Of a DNA stretch of 64,000 nucleotides, positions 16,317 to 24,883 are shown in pieces. A model generated the notes under the pieces. It was not told the origin of the DNA. It ran no database searches and saw only the letters and a program-made list of their open reading frames with translations. This stretch comes from DASYTH01 sp035762905 (GTDB taxonomy: Bacteria > Actinomycetota > Actinomycetes > Mycobacteriales > Pseudonocardiaceae). The stretch covers positions 124,001-188,000 of the forward strand of contig NZ_DASUCC010000034.1 of the NCBI RefSeq assembly GCF_035762905.1, in the 5' to 3' direction. The translations under genes and the position numbers were made by a program. Position 1 is the first letter of the stretch, and every line of letters starts with the position of its first letter.

Positions 16317-19300
16317 ACGCCACCATGCCGCCGCCGGCCAGGAGCAGCAGCAGCGCGGCCAGCGCAAGGCCGCCGACGTCCGTGCCGGTGGCGGCCAGCT
16401 CGGATTCCTCGCCGGCCCCCTCCTCGCCATCACCATCGCCGGTGGTGAGCGCGAGCGTGTCGGTGGCCACGACGTAGTCGCTGATCTCGGCAGTGCCGGA
16501 CAGGTACTCGCTGTCGCCGCTGTAGGTGGCCGTGATCCGGTACGTACCCGTGGGCAGCGCCGTCGTGGTGCAACTCGCCTGTCCCGCGGTCAGCGGGACG
16601 GCCTCGCAGCCGATGACCGCGGTCCCGGCGACCTCGAATCGCACCGTCCCGGTCGGGGTGGGCCCGACGGCGTCGTCTTCGACGACCATGAACCGCGCCG
16701 CCCCGGCCGGGAGGGGCGGGGTGCCGTCCGCGACCAGCACGGTGAACGTCACCGCCGCGCCCGGCTCGGCCGGGGATGTCGGGGTGATCGTGAGCGTCAC
16801 GGCCGGCGTCCGCAGACCCTTGACGGTCGACTGGGTCGAGGTGATGAACAGCCGGCTGTTGCCGCTGTAGACGGCGGTGATGGTGGCGGTCGTGCCCGGC
16901 GGCACCGTCAGCGTGCACGTTCCGGTCGCCTGGCCGGGGCTCCCCGCGACGGGCACCAGGGTCGCGACGCAGCTGGTGCGGCCCACCGCGGTGGGCGGGT
17001 CGGTCGTCAGGCTGAGCGTCACGGTCCCGGTCGGCGTGGTTCCGTCGCTACTGGTGACCGTGACGGTGAACGGCAGATCTCCCGATCCCTCCGGCGCGGT
17101 GATCGCCAGGGCCACGGTGGCCGTCGGCGTCTGGTACACGGTCTGCGCCGGGGCACCCGTGGTGTAGTTGGTGTCGCCCGAGTACGTCGCCGTGACCGTC
17201 GTGCTGGCGTTCGACGGGATCGCCGACACCTGGCAGGTCGCGGTGGCGGCGTCCCCGCTGCCGGTGAGGGCGACGCCGGTGCAGCCGGTGAGCCCGCCCG
17301 AGACGGCGAAGTCGACCGTGCCGGTCGGCGTCGTGCCACCGGAGCCGGTGACGGTGGCGGTGAAGGTCACGGTGCCGGCGGGTCCCTGTCCGGTCGGTTC
17401 CGGCGACGCGACGGTGACCAACGGAACCGCCAGGCTCACGTAGCTTGCGTTGCCGCTGGCACCGTTGTAGGTGGCGTCGCCGGAGTAGGCGGCGGTGACG
17501 GTGACGGTCTGGCCGGCGGCGACGGTGATGTTGCAGGTGGCGGTGGCGGTGTTGCCGGCGCCGGCGGTGAGCGCGACGGCGGTGCAGCCGGTGGGGCCGT
17601 CGGTGGTGAAGTCGACGGTGCCGGTCGGGACCGCGCTGGTCCCGGTGACGGTGGCGGTGAAGGTGACGCTGCCGGACGCCCCGGTCCCGCTCGGGGCGAC
17701 GGTGACGGTGGGGGTGTCCTTGTTGGCCGCGTAGGTGGAGTTTCCGGTGGCGGTCAGGTAGGTGCTGTCGCCGGAGTAGGCGGCGGTGACGGCCACGGTT
17801 TGGCCGGGGTTGATGGTGATGTCGCAGGTGGCGGTGGCGGTGTTGCCGGCGCCGGCGGTGACCGCGACGGCGGTGCAGCCGGTGGGGCCGTCGGTGGTGA
17901 AGTCCACGGTGCCGGTCGGGACCACCGTGGTGCCGGTGACGGTGGCGGTGAACGTGACGGTGCCGGAGGCGCCGGTGCCGCTGGGCGCGACGGTGACGGT
18001 GGGGGTGGCTTGTTGGCCGACGTAGGTGGTGTTGCCGCTCGCGGTGGCGTAGGCGGTGTCACCGGAGTAGGCGGCGGTGACGGTGACCGACTGGCCGGGG
18101 TTGATGGTGATGTCGCAGGTGGCGGTGGCGGTGTTGCCGGCGCCGGCGGTGACCGCGACGGCGGTGCAGCCGGTGGGGCCGTCGGTGGTGAAGGTGACCG
18201 TGCCGGTCGGGACCACGCTGGTGCCGGTGACTGTGGCGGTGAAGGTGAACGTGCCGGAGGCGCCGGTGCCGCTGGGCGCGACGGTGACGGTGGGGGTGGC
18301 TTGTTGGCCGACGTAGGTGGAGTTTCCGGAGGCGGTGGCGTAGGCGGTGTCACCGGAGTAGGCGGCGGTCACGGTGACCGACTGGCCGGGGGTGACGGCG
18401 ATGTCGCAGGTGGCGGTGGCGGTGTTGCCGGCGCCGGCGGTGACCGCGACGGCGGTGCAGCCGGTGGGGCCGTTGGTGGTGAAGTCCACGGTGCCGGTCG
18501 GGACCACGGTCGTCCCGGTGATGGTGGCGGTGAACGTGACGGTGCCGGACGCGCCGGTGCCGGTCGGGGTGACGGTGACGGTCGGGGTGTCCTTGTCCGC
18601 CGTGTAGGTGGAGTTTCCGGAGGCGGTCAGGTAGGCGGTGTCGCCGGAGTAGGTGGCGGTCACGGTGACCGACTGGCCGAGGTTGACGGTGATGTTGCAG
18701 GTGGCGGTGGCGGTGTTGCCGGCGCCGGCGGTGACCGCGACGGCGGTGCAGCCGGTCGGGCCGTCGGTGGTGAAGTCCACCGTGCCGGTCGGAACCACCG
18801 TCGTCCCCGTGATGGTGGCGGTGAACGTGATGCTGCCGGACCCCCCGGTCCCGGAGGGGGCCACGGTGACGGTCGGGGTGTCCTGCTGGCCCGTGTAGGT
18901 GGAGTTTCCGGTGGCGGTGGTGTAGGCGGTGTCGCCGCTGTAGGTGGCGGTGACGGCCACGACTTGGCCGGGGGTGATGGTGATGTCGCAGGTGGCGGTG
19001 GCGGTGTTGGTGGCGCCGGCGGTGAGCGTGACGTCGGTGCAGCCGGTGGGGCCGTCGGTGGTGAAGTCGACGGTGCCGGTCGGGACCACGGTGGTGCCGG
19101 TGATGGTGGCGGTGAAGGTGATCGTGCCGGAGGCGCCGGTGCCGGACGGCGCGACGGTGACGGTCGGGGTGTCCTGGGCCGCCTGGTAGGTGACCGAGCC
19201 GGTGTTGGGATCGTGGGTGCCGTCGCCGGCGTAGGTGGCGGTGACGGTGACGGATTGGCCCGGGGTGACGGTGATGTCGCAGGTGGCGGTGGCGTCATCG

Positions 19301-19845
19301 ACCCCGCTGGGGGCGAGGGCGGCCGCGGGGCAACTGCCCACGTCAGGGGTGGTGGTGAAGGCGATCGTGGTGGTGGGGTTGCTGCCGGTGCCGTCGACAA
19401 GGGCGGTGAACGTGACCGAACCGGACGGTCCGGACGACGGCGTCACGGTGATCGTCACCGGCGTCAGCTGGTCCACGGCCGGGGGGGCGGCGGGCTGCTC
19501 GACCGCGGGTGCGGGCGCCGGCTCGACGGGCGGTGCGACCTCGGCGCCGGCCGGTGCCGGTTCCGGCACGGGCTCGGCGGCCGGTTGGTCGGGCACCTCG
19601 CTCGGCGGCGGTGCCTCGGCGGGGGCTTCGGGTTCGGCCGGGGCGTCCGCAGGCGACGCGGCGATGTCGCCTTCGGACGGCTCCACCACGGTTTCCACCA
19701 CGGCCGGCGCCGGGATGGCATCCGGATCGGCGATGGCCGGGATCGCCATCGCCGTCAGCATTGTCCCGATCAGACAGACCGCCGATCCGAACGACGCAGA
19801 GCGAAAGAGTCTTCCGCGGTTTCCTGGTGCCCAAGGGGATGCCAT
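16246..19845 (-). CDS. Ig-repeat surface protein with LAATG (sortase E-type) signal
   Basis: This 1199-residue secreted protein has an N-terminal signal peptide (about residues 17-39, ending near PAIADPD), a Pro/Ala/Glu-rich stretch to about 110, then ten Ig-like beta-sandwich repeats of about 97 residues of the Big_3 type, each ending in a TATYSGD-like strand. Repeats 2-7 are nearly identical and each exactly 97 codons long. The C-terminus holds LAATG (residues 1150-1154), a hydrophobic helix and a basic tail, the layout of a class E sortase substrate. It is probably a cell-wall-anchored stalk or adhesin. It is a paralogue of the next gene. The tail beyond the anchor overlaps the response-regulator gene. 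Confidence 0.88.
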   Translation of the reverse strand: MASPWAPGNRGRLFRSASFGSAVCLIGTMLTAMAIPAIADPDAIPAPAVVETVVEPSEGDIAASPADAPAEPEAPAEAPPPSEVPDQPAAEPVPEPAPAGAEVAPPVEPAPAPAVEQPAAPPAVDQLTPVTITVTPSSGPSGSVTFTALVDGTGSNPTTTIAFTTTPDVGSCPAAALAPSGVDDATATCDITVTPGQSVTVTATYAGDGTHDPNTGSVTYQAAQDTPTVTVAPSGTGASGTITFTATITGTTVVPTGTVDFTTDGPTGCTDVTLTAGATNTATATCDITITPGQVVAVTATYSGDTAYTTATGNSTYTGQQDTPTVTVAPSGTGGSGSITFTATITGTTVVPTGTVDFTTDGPTGCTAVAVTAGAGNTATATCNITVNLGQSVTVTATYSGDTAYLTASGNSTYTADKDTPTVTVTPTGTGASGTVTFTATITGTTVVPTGTVDFTTNGPTGCTAVAVTAGAGNTATATCDIAVTPGQSVTVTAAYSGDTAYATASGNSTYVGQQATPTVTVAPSGTGASGTFTFTATVTGTSVVPTGTVTFTTDGPTGCTAVAVTAGAGNTATATCDITINPGQSVTVTAAYSGDTAYATASGNTTYVGQQATPTVTVAPSGTGASGTVTFTATVTGTTVVPTGTVDFTTDGPTGCTAVAVTAGAGNTATATCDITINPGQTVAVTAAYSGDSTYLTATGNSTYAANKDTPTVTVAPSGTGASGSVTFTATVTGTSAVPTGTVDFTTDGPTGCTAVALTAGAGNTATATCNITVAAGQTVTVTAAYSGDATYNGASGNASYVSLAVPLVTVASPEPTGQGPAGTVTFTATVTGSGGTTPTGTVDFAVSGGLTGCTGVALTGSGDAATATCQVSAIPSNASTTVTATYSGDTNYTTGAPAQTVYQTPTATVALAITAPEGSGDLPFTVTVTSSDGTTPTGTVTLSLTTDPPTAVGRTSCVATLVPVAGSPGQATGTCTLTVPPGTTATITAVYSGNSRLFITSTQSTVKGLRTPAVTLTITPTSPAEPGAAVTFTVLVADGTPPLPAGAARFMVVEDDAVGPTPTGTVRFEVAGTAVIGCEAVPLTAGQASCTTTALPTGTYRITATYSGDSEYLSGTAEISDYVVATDTLALTTGDGDGEEGAGEESELAATGTDVGGLALAALLLLLAGGGMVAFSSPGRIGPRAGRPGSGPAHPTW
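17428..19173 (-). repeat. Six tandem 291-bp repeats inside the Ig-repeat gene
   Basis: Repeats 2-7 of the surface protein occupy exactly 6 x 291 bp (boundaries 17428, 17719, 18010, 18301, 18592, 18883 and 19173). Long stretches, for example those encoding DFTTDGPTGCTAVAVTAGAG, are almost unchanged at nucleotide level between units. Flanking repeats 1 and 8-10 are diverged. Such arrays expand and contract by recombination and are easily mis-assembled. Confidence 0.93.
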
Positions 19846-19882
19846 GGCGACAACGACCTTCCCGGTTCAGGTGCTGTGCGGC

Positions 19883-19935
19883 CATGCAAGCACTGGTCCA
19901 CTGTGGCCGCGTGGGCATTCACCTGAACGTGTTCA
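19883..19935 (-). repeat. Conserved upstream block of Ig-repeat gene 1 (copy 1)
   Basis: A 53-bp block upstream of the first Ig-repeat gene matches 22342-22394 upstream of its paralogue at all but five positions, with no gaps. It ends in GAAC-GT-GTTC (19925-19934), here part of a longer perfect dyad ACCTGAAC-GT-GTTCAGGT (19921-19938) that reaches the stop codon of the upstream gene. It probably carries the promoter and perhaps an operator. Confidence 0.75.
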
Positions 19936-19937
19936 GG

Positions 19938-22301
19938 TCAGGTCATCCGCTCCGGTCTGGTCGCACCGGACACCACCAGGCCCGCGCCGGCCAGGATCAG
20001 CAGCAGCGCGGCGAGCAGCAGCCCGGCCACGTTCGCACCGGAGTCGGGCAACGAGGTGCTGAGCACCGAGCCGCTCACCACGTAGTTGCCGAACTCGGCG
20101 CTGCCGGCCAGGTACTCGGCGTCGCCGCTGTAGCCGACCACGATGCGGAGGGTGCCCGCCGGAAGCGCCGTCGTGGTGCACGTCGCCTGCCCGCCGCTCA
20201 GCGGCACGGCCTCGCAGCCGGCGATGGCCTGCCCGGCGACCTCGAACCGGATCGTCCCGGTCGGGGCGATGCCGCTGGCGTCCGCGCCGACCCGCGCGGT
20301 GAACGTCACCGCCGTGCCCACCGGAACCGGCGCGGTGGGGCTGGCCGTCAGGGTCACGGTCGGCGTCCGCAAACCCTTGAACGACATCTGCGCCGTGTTG
20401 ATCAGATACTGGGTGCTGCCGTTGTAGGCCGCCTGGACGGTGAAGGTCGCGCCGGGCGGCACGGTCAGCGTGCAGGTGCCGGACGCCTGATCGGTTCGTC
20501 CGGGAACGGGCGCGAGCGTCGCCGTGCAGCTAGCGGCCTGGTCGGCCACGAGCGCCCGCAGTGCGGTCTGCGTGACCAGCGTCAGTGTCACGGTCCCGGT
20601 CGGCATCCCGCCGTCGCTGCTGGTGACCGTCACGGTGAACGGCACCTCCCCCGAGCCGGGCGGCGCGGTGATCGTGACGGTCACCGGGGCCGTGGCCGTC
20701 TGGTAGACGGTCTGCCCGGGGTCGCTCGGCAGATAGTCGGCGTTGCCCGAGTAGGTCGCGGTGACCGTTACATCGGTGTTCAACGGCATGCCCGTGATCT
20801 GACACGTCGCCTGCCACGACGCCCCGCTTCCGGTCAGAGCCACCGGATTCGAACAGAGGCTCCCGCCGGGAGCCACGGCGAACGTGACCATCCCCGAGGG
20901 CGTGGGGGTTTCGACGCCGGTGACGGTGGCGACGAAGGTCATGGTGGCCGGTCCCTGAGTCACGCCGTTCTGCGCGTTGACGGTCACCACCGCCACGAAC
21001 TTGGCCCGGTAGTTGGTGGAGCCGGGAGTACCGGCCTCGTAGTTGCCGTCCCCGCTGTAGGTGGCGGTGATGGTGATGGCCGGGCCGGGACTGAAGGTCA
21101 GCTGGCAGGAGCCGACCGCATCGTCGGTGCCCGGGCCGGGGGTCAACGGGTTGGTGGTGCACGAGCCGATGTCGGGCATGGTGGTGAGGGTGACGGTTCC
21201 GGTCGGATCGATGCCGCCGCTGCCGGTCACCGTGACATTGAACGTCTGCGGTCCGGGCATACCGGGCGAGGTGGGACCCGTCACCGTGACCATGGGCATC
21301 GACTTCCCCGTGTAGATGGCGGTGCCGGGAGTGCCGATGTCGTAGGTGGTGTCGCCGGAGTAGGTGGCAGTGACCGTGACCGCCTGGCCGGGCGGGATGG
21401 TGATGAGGTTGCAGGTGGCGGTCGCGCTGCTGCCGGATCCGCTGAGAGCGACGCTGGCACAGCCGCCCACGGTGGGGGTGGTGGCGAAGCTGACCGTGCC
21501 GCCGGGGGTCCCGTGGCTGCCGGTGACGGTGGCGGTGAACACGACGTTGCCGGACGGGCCGATCCCGGACGGGGCGACCGTGATCGTGGGGACGGCCTTG
21601 TCCGCAAGGTAGGTGCCCGAGCCGGTGTTTGCGTCGTGCGTGCCGTCGCCGGCGTAGCTGATGTTGACGGTGATCACCTGGCCGGGGGTCGGGCCGGGGG
21701 TGAGGGGGCAACTGGCGGTCGCGTCATCGGCTCCGCTGGCGGAAAGGGGTGCCGAGGGGCAACTGCCCACGTCCGGGGTGGTGGTGATGGCGACCGTGCC
21801 GGTGGGGTTGGAACCGGTGCCGTCGACTAGCGTGGTTACCGTGATCGGGCCGAACGGCCCGGTCGTCGGCGACGACATCGTGATCGTCACGGGTGTCTGG
21901 TCCAGGACCGCGGAGCCGGCGGGTTGCCCGGCAGTGGGCTCGGGGGCCGGCTCGACGGGCGGGGCCGGCTCGACGGGAGGGACCTCCTCGGTGCCTCCCG
22001 GTTCCGGCGCCACGGGGTCCCCGCCGGTCGGAAGCTCACCAGGCGGGACGTCGTCGGGCACAACCTCGCCGGGGGCGTCGGGTTCGGCCGGCTCATCCGC
22101 CGGTGGCGCGTCGGTGTCGCCTTTGGACGGTGGGGTGGTGGCCGCGGCGACCGGTGGCTCCAGAAGGGGATCCGGGTCGGCGGCCGCCGGGACGGACATG
22201 GCCGTCATCAGGGTGCCGATCAGACACAGGGCGTAAAGCCGCGCCGCGGAACGAAACAGCCTGCCCTTTCGGTCTCTTCCCAGTGCCGTATGGGATGCCA
22301 T
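19938..22301 (-). CDS. Ig-repeat surface protein with LPDSG-type anchor
   Basis: A 787-residue paralogue of the downstream protein. It has a signal peptide (GRLFRSA then a hydrophobic core ending near PAAADPD), an acidic Pro-rich region to about residue 130, six Ig-like repeats, and a C-terminal LPDSG (about 751-755) followed by a hydrophobic helix and a short basic tail. Its last three repeats align with the last three of the other protein, so the six-unit array next door is an added expansion. The ATG at 22301 is chosen because the signal peptide starts there as in the paralogue; the frame is open to 22352. The sorting motif differs from LAATG, suggesting a different or relaxed sortase. Confidence 0.87.
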   Translation of the reverse strand: MASHTALGRDRKGRLFRSAARLYALCLIGTLMTAMSVPAAADPDPLLEPPVAAATTPPSKGDTDAPPADEPAEPDAPGEVVPDDVPPGELPTGGDPVAPEPGGTEEVPPVEPAPPVEPAPEPTAGQPAGSAVLDQTPVTITMSSPTTGPFGPITVTTLVDGTGSNPTGTVAITTTPDVGSCPSAPLSASGADDATASCPLTPGPTPGQVITVNISYAGDGTHDANTGSGTYLADKAVPTITVAPSGIGPSGNVVFTATVTGSHGTPGGTVSFATTPTVGGCASVALSGSGSSATATCNLITIPPGQAVTVTATYSGDTTYDIGTPGTAIYTGKSMPMVTVTGPTSPGMPGPQTFNVTVTGSGGIDPTGTVTLTTMPDIGSCTTNPLTPGPGTDDAVGSCQLTFSPGPAITITATYSGDGNYEAGTPGSTNYRAKFVAVVTVNAQNGVTQGPATMTFVATVTGVETPTPSGMVTFAVAPGGSLCSNPVALTGSGASWQATCQITGMPLNTDVTVTATYSGNADYLPSDPGQTVYQTATAPVTVTITAPPGSGEVPFTVTVTSSDGGMPTGTVTLTLVTQTALRALVADQAASCTATLAPVPGRTDQASGTCTLTVPPGATFTVQAAYNGSTQYLINTAQMSFKGLRTPTVTLTASPTAPVPVGTAVTFTARVGADASGIAPTGTIRFEVAGQAIAGCEAVPLSGGQATCTTTALPAGTLRIVVGYSGDAEYLAGSAEFGNYVVSGSVLSTSLPDSGANVAGLLLAALLLILAGAGLVVSGATRPERMT

Positions 22302-22341
22302 GACCACCGACGACCTTTCCCGGAGCGGGTGTTGGTGTCGC

Positions 22342-22394
22342 CATGGAAGCACCGGTCCACTGTGGTCGCGTGGGCAATCACCGGAACGTGTTCA
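22342..22394 (-). repeat. Conserved upstream block of Ig-repeat gene 2 (copy 2)
   Basis: This is the second copy of the 53-bp upstream block (see 19883-19935). The GAAC-GT-GTTC dyad lies at 22384-22393 and overlaps the stop codon of the upstream dehydratase gene. Retention of the block in both copies while the coding regions diverged suggests shared regulation. Confidence 0.75.
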
Positions 22395-23306
22395 CTCCGG
22401 GGACCAGTCGGTGTTGGAGCCGCTGAGGATCAGGCCGGGCAGCTCGCCGGGGACCTCGCCGGCCAGGAAGGCGGCGAAGGACGCGGCGGCGGCGGGTTCC
22501 ACGGCGAGCCGGAACTCCTCCCACAGCCGGTCCCGGGCGGCGATGATCCGCTCGTCACTGACCAGGACCGAGCGCACGGCGCCGTCCCGCAGCACGGTGA
22601 ACGGGACGTCGCCGACCCGGGTGGCGCCGAGGGCCGACGCGGCCACCGAGTCCACCATCGAGTCGACCGGGCGCCCGGCGGCCAGGGCGTGGTGCAGGCA
22701 CGCGCAGTCGACCGGCTCCACCGCGACCACCGGCCGGCCGGCCGAGCCCAGCACGGTGCCCGCGGCCAGCCCGCCGCCGCCGACCCCGACCACCAGCGCG
22801 TCCACCTCCGGCACCTGCTCGACCAGCTCCGCGGCGCAGGTGCCCGCTCCGGCGACCACCAGCGGGTCGTCGTAGGCCGGCAGGCACAGTCCGCCGATCG
22901 CCACCGCCTCGGCCAGCGCCGCGTCCCGGGCCTCGGCGTAGAGCGTCCCGTGCCGGACCAGGCGCACGCCGGTCGCCGCGATCCGCCGGGCCTTGCCCTC
23001 CGGCGCGGTCGCCGGCACGAACACGGTGGCCGGCCGGTCCAGCAGCCGGGCGGCGGTGGCGACCGCGAGGCCGTGGTTGCCGCCGGACGCGGTCACCACG
23101 TGCTCCGGCCCGTCCCCGCCGAGCATGGCGTTGAGCGCGCCGCGCAGCTTGAACGACCCGGTTCGCTGCAGGTGCTCCAGCTTGAGCACGACCGGCCGCC
23201 CGTCCACCTCGGCGCGCAGCACCGGGGTGCGGCGAACGTACGGCGCCACCCGGCGTGCGGCACCGGCGACGTCGGACGGGGTGAGCATGATCGTGGAAGT
23301 CGTCAT
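22392..23306 (-). CDS. PLP-dependent threonine/serine dehydratase-like enzyme
   Basis: A 304-residue fold type II PLP enzyme. The cofactor lysine lies in RTGSFKLRGAL, the phosphate loop is GVGGGGLAAG, and ASGGNHGLAVA binds substrate carboxylate, all as in threonine dehydratase and serine racemase. No C-terminal ACT-like regulatory domain is present, so it resembles the catabolic, short form. The start at 23306 is chosen because it begins the family N-terminal domain; upstream coding would overlap the divergent MetE-like gene. Threonine deamination would supply 2-oxobutyrate for isoleucine, but its exact substrate is uncertain. Confidence 0.82.
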   Translation of the reverse strand: MTTSTIMLTPSDVAGAARRVAPYVRRTPVLRAEVDGRPVVLKLEHLQRTGSFKLRGALNAMLGGDGPEHVVTASGGNHGLAVATAARLLDRPATVFVPATAPEGKARRIAATGVRLVRHGTLYAEARDAALAEAVAIGGLCLPAYDDPLVVAGAGTCAAELVEQVPEVDALVVGVGGGGLAAGTVLGSAGRPVVAVEPVDCACLHHALAAGRPVDSMVDSVAASALGATRVGDVPFTVLRDGAVRSVLVSDERIIAARDRLWEEFRLAVEPAAAASFAAFLAGEVPGELPGLILSGSNTDWSPE

Positions 23307-23331
23307 GGACCACACTAACGTGGTGTCGACC

Positions 23332-24360
23332 ATGCCCTGGCCCGCCGGATCGGTCACCGGGATCGGCTCGATGCCGGGCACGGACCCGGCCGAGGCCGCC
23401 GCGATCGTCGTCGGGGAGCTGCCCAACCTGCCGCACCTGCCGGAGCTGCCGGCCCGCGGGCTCGGCGCCGACGTCATCGGCCGCACCGCCGGGCTGCTGG
23501 TCGACCTCGCGATCGAGGTGGTGCCGTCCGCCTACCGGGTGACCGCGCGGCCCGGTGTCGATCACCGGCGGACCATCGACCTCATGCAGCGTGACCTCGA
23601 CGCCTTCCAGGAGGCGATCGACCGGACCGCCGCCGCGCCGGCCGCGGTCAAGGTCCAGCTGGCCGGCCCGTGGACGCTGGCCGCGGGGATCGAGCTGCCA
23701 CGTGGGCACCGGGTGCTCACCGACCACGGCGCGCTCCGCGAGTTCACCGAGTCCCTGGCCGAGGGCCTGACCCGGCACGTCGACGAGGTCGCCCGGCGCA
23801 CCGGCCGCCCGGTGGTGGTGCAGTTGGACGAGCCGTCGCTGCCGGCGGTGCTCGCCGGCGCGCTGCCCACCCCGTCCGGGCTCGGCACCGTCGCCGCCGT
23901 TCCTGCCCCCGACGCCCGGGATCTCCTGGCCCAGGTCGTCACCGCCGCCCGCACCGCCAGCTCCGGCCCGGTGATCGTGCACTGCTGCGCCCCCCGCCCC
24001 CCGGTCGCCCTGTTCCGCGCGGCCGGCGCCGACGCCATCGCCCTGGACGCCACCCTGCTGGACGGCGTCCCCGCCAAGCTCGCCGACGAGATCGGCGAAT
24101 CCTGGGACGCCGGCTGTGTCTTCCTCCTCGGCGTCATCCCGAGCGCCGACCCGGAGCGCACCCCCACCCTCGCCGAAGCCGCCGCCCCCGCCCTTCGACT
24201 GGTCGACCGCCTCGGCTTCCCCCGCACCCTCCTCGCCGACCGCGCCGTGGCCACCCCCGTCTGCGGTCTGGCCGGCGCCACCGGCACCTGGGCCAAGAAC
24301 GCCCTGCGCCTGCTCACCGACACCGGCAAGGCCTTTGTCGAACCCCCCGAGAGCTGGTGA
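23332..24360 (+). CDS. MetE-like (cobalamin-independent methionine synthase family) protein
   Basis: A 342-residue protein of the UROD/MetE fold, about the size of the C-terminal catalytic half of MetE. The zinc-site residues appear conserved: His and Cys in VIVHCCAP and Cys in ATPVCGLAG; QLAGPWTLA and VVQLDEPSLP are also family segments. It is annotated as methionine synthase in many actinomycetes, although the lack of the N-terminal folate domain suggests a corrinoid-protein or other methyl donor. In-frame starts at 23305 and 23323 also exist; the ATG at 23332 gives the usual N-terminus (PWPAG..GIGSMPG). Confidence 0.8.
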   Translation: MPWPAGSVTGIGSMPGTDPAEAAAIVVGELPNLPHLPELPARGLGADVIGRTAGLLVDLAIEVVPSAYRVTARPGVDHRRTIDLMQRDLDAFQEAIDRTAAAPAAVKVQLAGPWTLAAGIELPRGHRVLTDHGALREFTESLAEGLTRHVDEVARRTGRPVVVQLDEPSLPAVLAGALPTPSGLGTVAAVPAPDARDLLAQVVTAARTASSGPVIVHCCAPRPPVALFRAAGADAIALDATLLDGVPAKLADEIGESWDAGCVFLLGVIPSADPERTPTLAEAAAPALRLVDRLGFPRTLLADRAVATPVCGLAGATGTWAKNALRLLTDTGKAFVEPPESW

Positions 24361-24366
24361 CCCGGC

Positions 24367-24873
24367 TCATTCGCCGACGGTGCCGTCCAGGCGCTCGCGG
24401 AGCAGGTCGGCGTGGCCGTTGTGCCGGGCGTACTCCTCGATCATGTGGGTGAGGATCCAGCGCAGGGACACCTCCCGGCCGTGGCGGTTCCTGCCGGTGG
24501 CGTCCAGGGTCGGGGTGCCGGCGACGATCTCCCGGGAGCGCTCGCACTGGGCCTGCCAGGTGGCGAACGCCTCGTCGACGTCGGCCGTCTCGACGTGGTC
24601 GAAATCGCCGTCGCGGTCGGCCTCGGTGTAGTAGATCGGCGGCGCGTCGGTGCCGGCCAGGGTGCGCTGGAACCAGCCGCGCTCCACCTCGGCCATGTGC
24701 CGGACCAGGCCGAGCAGCGTCAGGTTGGACGGCGGCACGGCGCGCTCGCGCAGCTGGGCGTGGTCGAGACCGGCGCACTTGTAGGCCAGCGTCGCGCGCT
24801 GCCAGTCGAGGAAGGACGTCAGGATGGTGCGCTCGTCGCCCTGGTCGGGCGGTTCGGGTCGCTGATCAGTCAT
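24367..24873 (-). CDS. DinB-family (DUF664) protein
   Basis: A 168-residue four-helix protein of the DinB/YfiT-like superfamily. The metal-binding histidines are visible as His in GLVRHMAEVE and the HMIEEYARHNGHADLLRE segment near the C-terminus. In actinomycetes this superfamily includes mycothiol-dependent S-transferases and isomerases, so a thiol-transfer or detoxification role is plausible but not shown. It ends 6 bp after the convergent MetE-like stop and is followed by the LysR gene on the same strand, 10 bp upstream of it. Confidence 0.85.
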   Translation of the reverse strand: MTDQRPEPPDQGDERTILTSFLDWQRATLAYKCAGLDHAQLRERAVPPSNLTLLGLVRHMAEVERGWFQRTLAGTDAPPIYYTEADRDGDFDHVETADVDEAFATWQAQCERSREIVAGTPTLDATGRNRHGREVSLRWILTHMIEEYARHNGHADLLRERLDGTVGE

Positions 24874-24883
24874 GATCGCATGT

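Noticed and set aside
17428..19173. Regular repeats as a CRISPR array
   Set aside because: The units are 291 bp, coding, in frame, and without unique spacers; no cas genes are present.
17800..19926. 708-codon plus-strand ORF through the Ig array
   Set aside because: It is the complement of the Ig repeats, is composed almost only of Gly, Val, Asp and Ala, and has no ribosome-binding site; the minus strand has signal peptide, Ig repeats and anchor.
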